Position numbers and translations under genes: made by a program
Notes under the pieces: model-generated
Databases searched by the model: none
What the model was told of the DNA's origin: nothing
Seen by the model: the letters and a program-made list of their open reading frames with translations, nothing else
Source of the DNA: Novosphingobium nitrogenifigens DSM 19370
Lineage (GTDB): Bacteria; Pseudomonadota; Alphaproteobacteria; Sphingomonadales; Sphingomonadaceae
Assembly: GCF_000192575.1 (NCBI RefSeq)
Contig: NZ_GL876926.1
Location: forward strand, 585,929-649,928
Direction: 5' to 3'
DNA length: 64,000 nt
Part shown: positions 63,590 through 64,000 of the stretch, piece after piece
Layout of the letters: each line of letters starts with the position of its first letter
How positions within the stretch are numbered: the first letter of the stretch is position 1

Positions 63590-64000
63590 ATGGCGCAACT
63601 GACGACGCTCGAAAAACTGGCGATTCTGGCCGATGCGGCGAAATACGATGCCTCGTGCGCGTCATCGGGCACGACCCGACGCGACAGTCGCGGGGGCAAG
63701 GGGATCGGATCGACGCAAGGCATGGGGATATGCCATGCCTATGCCCCCGATGGGCGCTGTATTTCCCTGCTCAAGGTCCTGTTGACCAACCATTGCATTT
63801 TCGATTGCCACTATTGCGTCAATCGCAAGAGTTCGAACGTTCGCCGTGCCCGCTTTTCGCCGCAGGAAGTGGCCGACCTGACGCTCGCGTTCTATCGCCG
63901 CAATTATATCGAGGGCCTGTTCCTGTCCTCGGGGATCGTCAAAAGCTCCAGCCACACGATGGAGCAGATGATCGAGACTGCGCGTATCTTGCGCGAGGAA
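63590..64000 (+). CDS. Putative DNA modification/repair radical SAM protein (partial)
   Basis: The first 137 codons of a gene that runs off the window. The radical SAM cysteines C69, C73 and C76 lie in CIFDCHYC; the region before them (GIGSTQGMGICHAYAPDGRCISLLKVLLTNH) and after (VNRKSSNVRRARFSP, EGLFLSSGI) match the TIGR03916-type 'putative DNA modification/repair radical SAM protein', a family usually followed by a UdgX-type uracil-DNA glycosylase relative. Its LexA box, directly at the start, makes it SOS-induced. The neighbours imuA-imuB support a role in DNA damage. Confidence 0.88.
   Translation, partial: MAQLTTLEKLAILADAAKYDASCASSGTTRRDSRGGKGIGSTQGMGICHAYAPDGRCISLLKVLLTNHCIFDCHYCVNRKSSNVRRARFSPQEVADLTLAFYRRNYIEGLFLSSGIVKSSSHTMEQMIETARILREE

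Overview
The window is high-GC, densely packed bacterial chromosome with no insertion sequence, prophage or CRISPR array. Gene content and order (rph-rdgB-hemW next to hrcA-grpE-dnaK-dnaJ, aroQ-accB-accC, yajC-secD-secF, direct-repeat GAAC-N7-GAAC LexA boxes, an RpoH-type promoter matching the alphaproteobacterial consensus, and a PEP-CTERM/Prs regulatory module) point to an alphaproteobacterium of the order Sphingomonadales, probably Novosphingobium-like. The taxonomic call is an inference from gene style, not from a search.

Layout. 1-3.7 kb: end of a probable transporter, then a minus-strand set of dienelactone hydrolase, cysteine synthase, MFS exporter and PilZ protein. 3.9-7.1 kb: tyrS, a large hairpin element, then a coupled DOMON-like/NamZ-like (DUF1343) pair. 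7.1-11 kb: an MHS-type transporter and a moxR-GFA-VWA operon. 11.2-16.3 kb: TonB-like and DUF2846 envelope proteins, parE and an LpoA-like lipoprotein. 16.3-20.2 kb: rsmI-yraN-gshB-acid phosphatase/phospholipase C-like gene. 20.3-23.3 kb: aroQ-accB-accC and a small lipoprotein. 23.5-26.4 kb: a coupled TIM-barrel/2-oxoglutarate oxygenase pair and a YghU-type GST. 26.6-29.9 kb: tRNA-Pro(GGG) and yajC-secD-secF. 29.9-34.1 kb: glycosyltransferase, XRE regulator, a gene-poor stretch with a decayed Ser-rich reading frame, and an ABC-F ATPase. 34.3-36.8 kb: PepSY-like protein with a two-component system. 36.8-40.2 kb: rph-rdgB-hemW-xerC. 40.3-46 kb: the heat-shock genes hrcA-grpE and dnaK-dnaJ around a copper chaperone. 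46-48.3 kb: a large patatin-like protein. 48.6-55.1 kb: sugar transferase, PrsK, PrsR and a PrsT-like TPR protein. 55.1-60 kb: CoA racemase, DUF475 membrane protein, panB and an APC permease. 60-64 kb: a DNA-damage region with imuA-imuB, a Ser/Thr-rich protein of unknown family and the start of a radical SAM DNA-repair protein; both the imuA and radical SAM promoters carry LexA boxes.

Most genes are housekeeping. The parts most worth a second look are the LexA-controlled block at the right end, with its 48% Ser+Thr protein and out-of-phase imuA/imuB overlap; the Prs regulatory module without an exosortase in view; a 29-nt palindrome present twice, each time just behind a minus-strand gene; the large hairpin upstream of the DOMON-like/NamZ pair; and the decayed reading frame near 32 kb.
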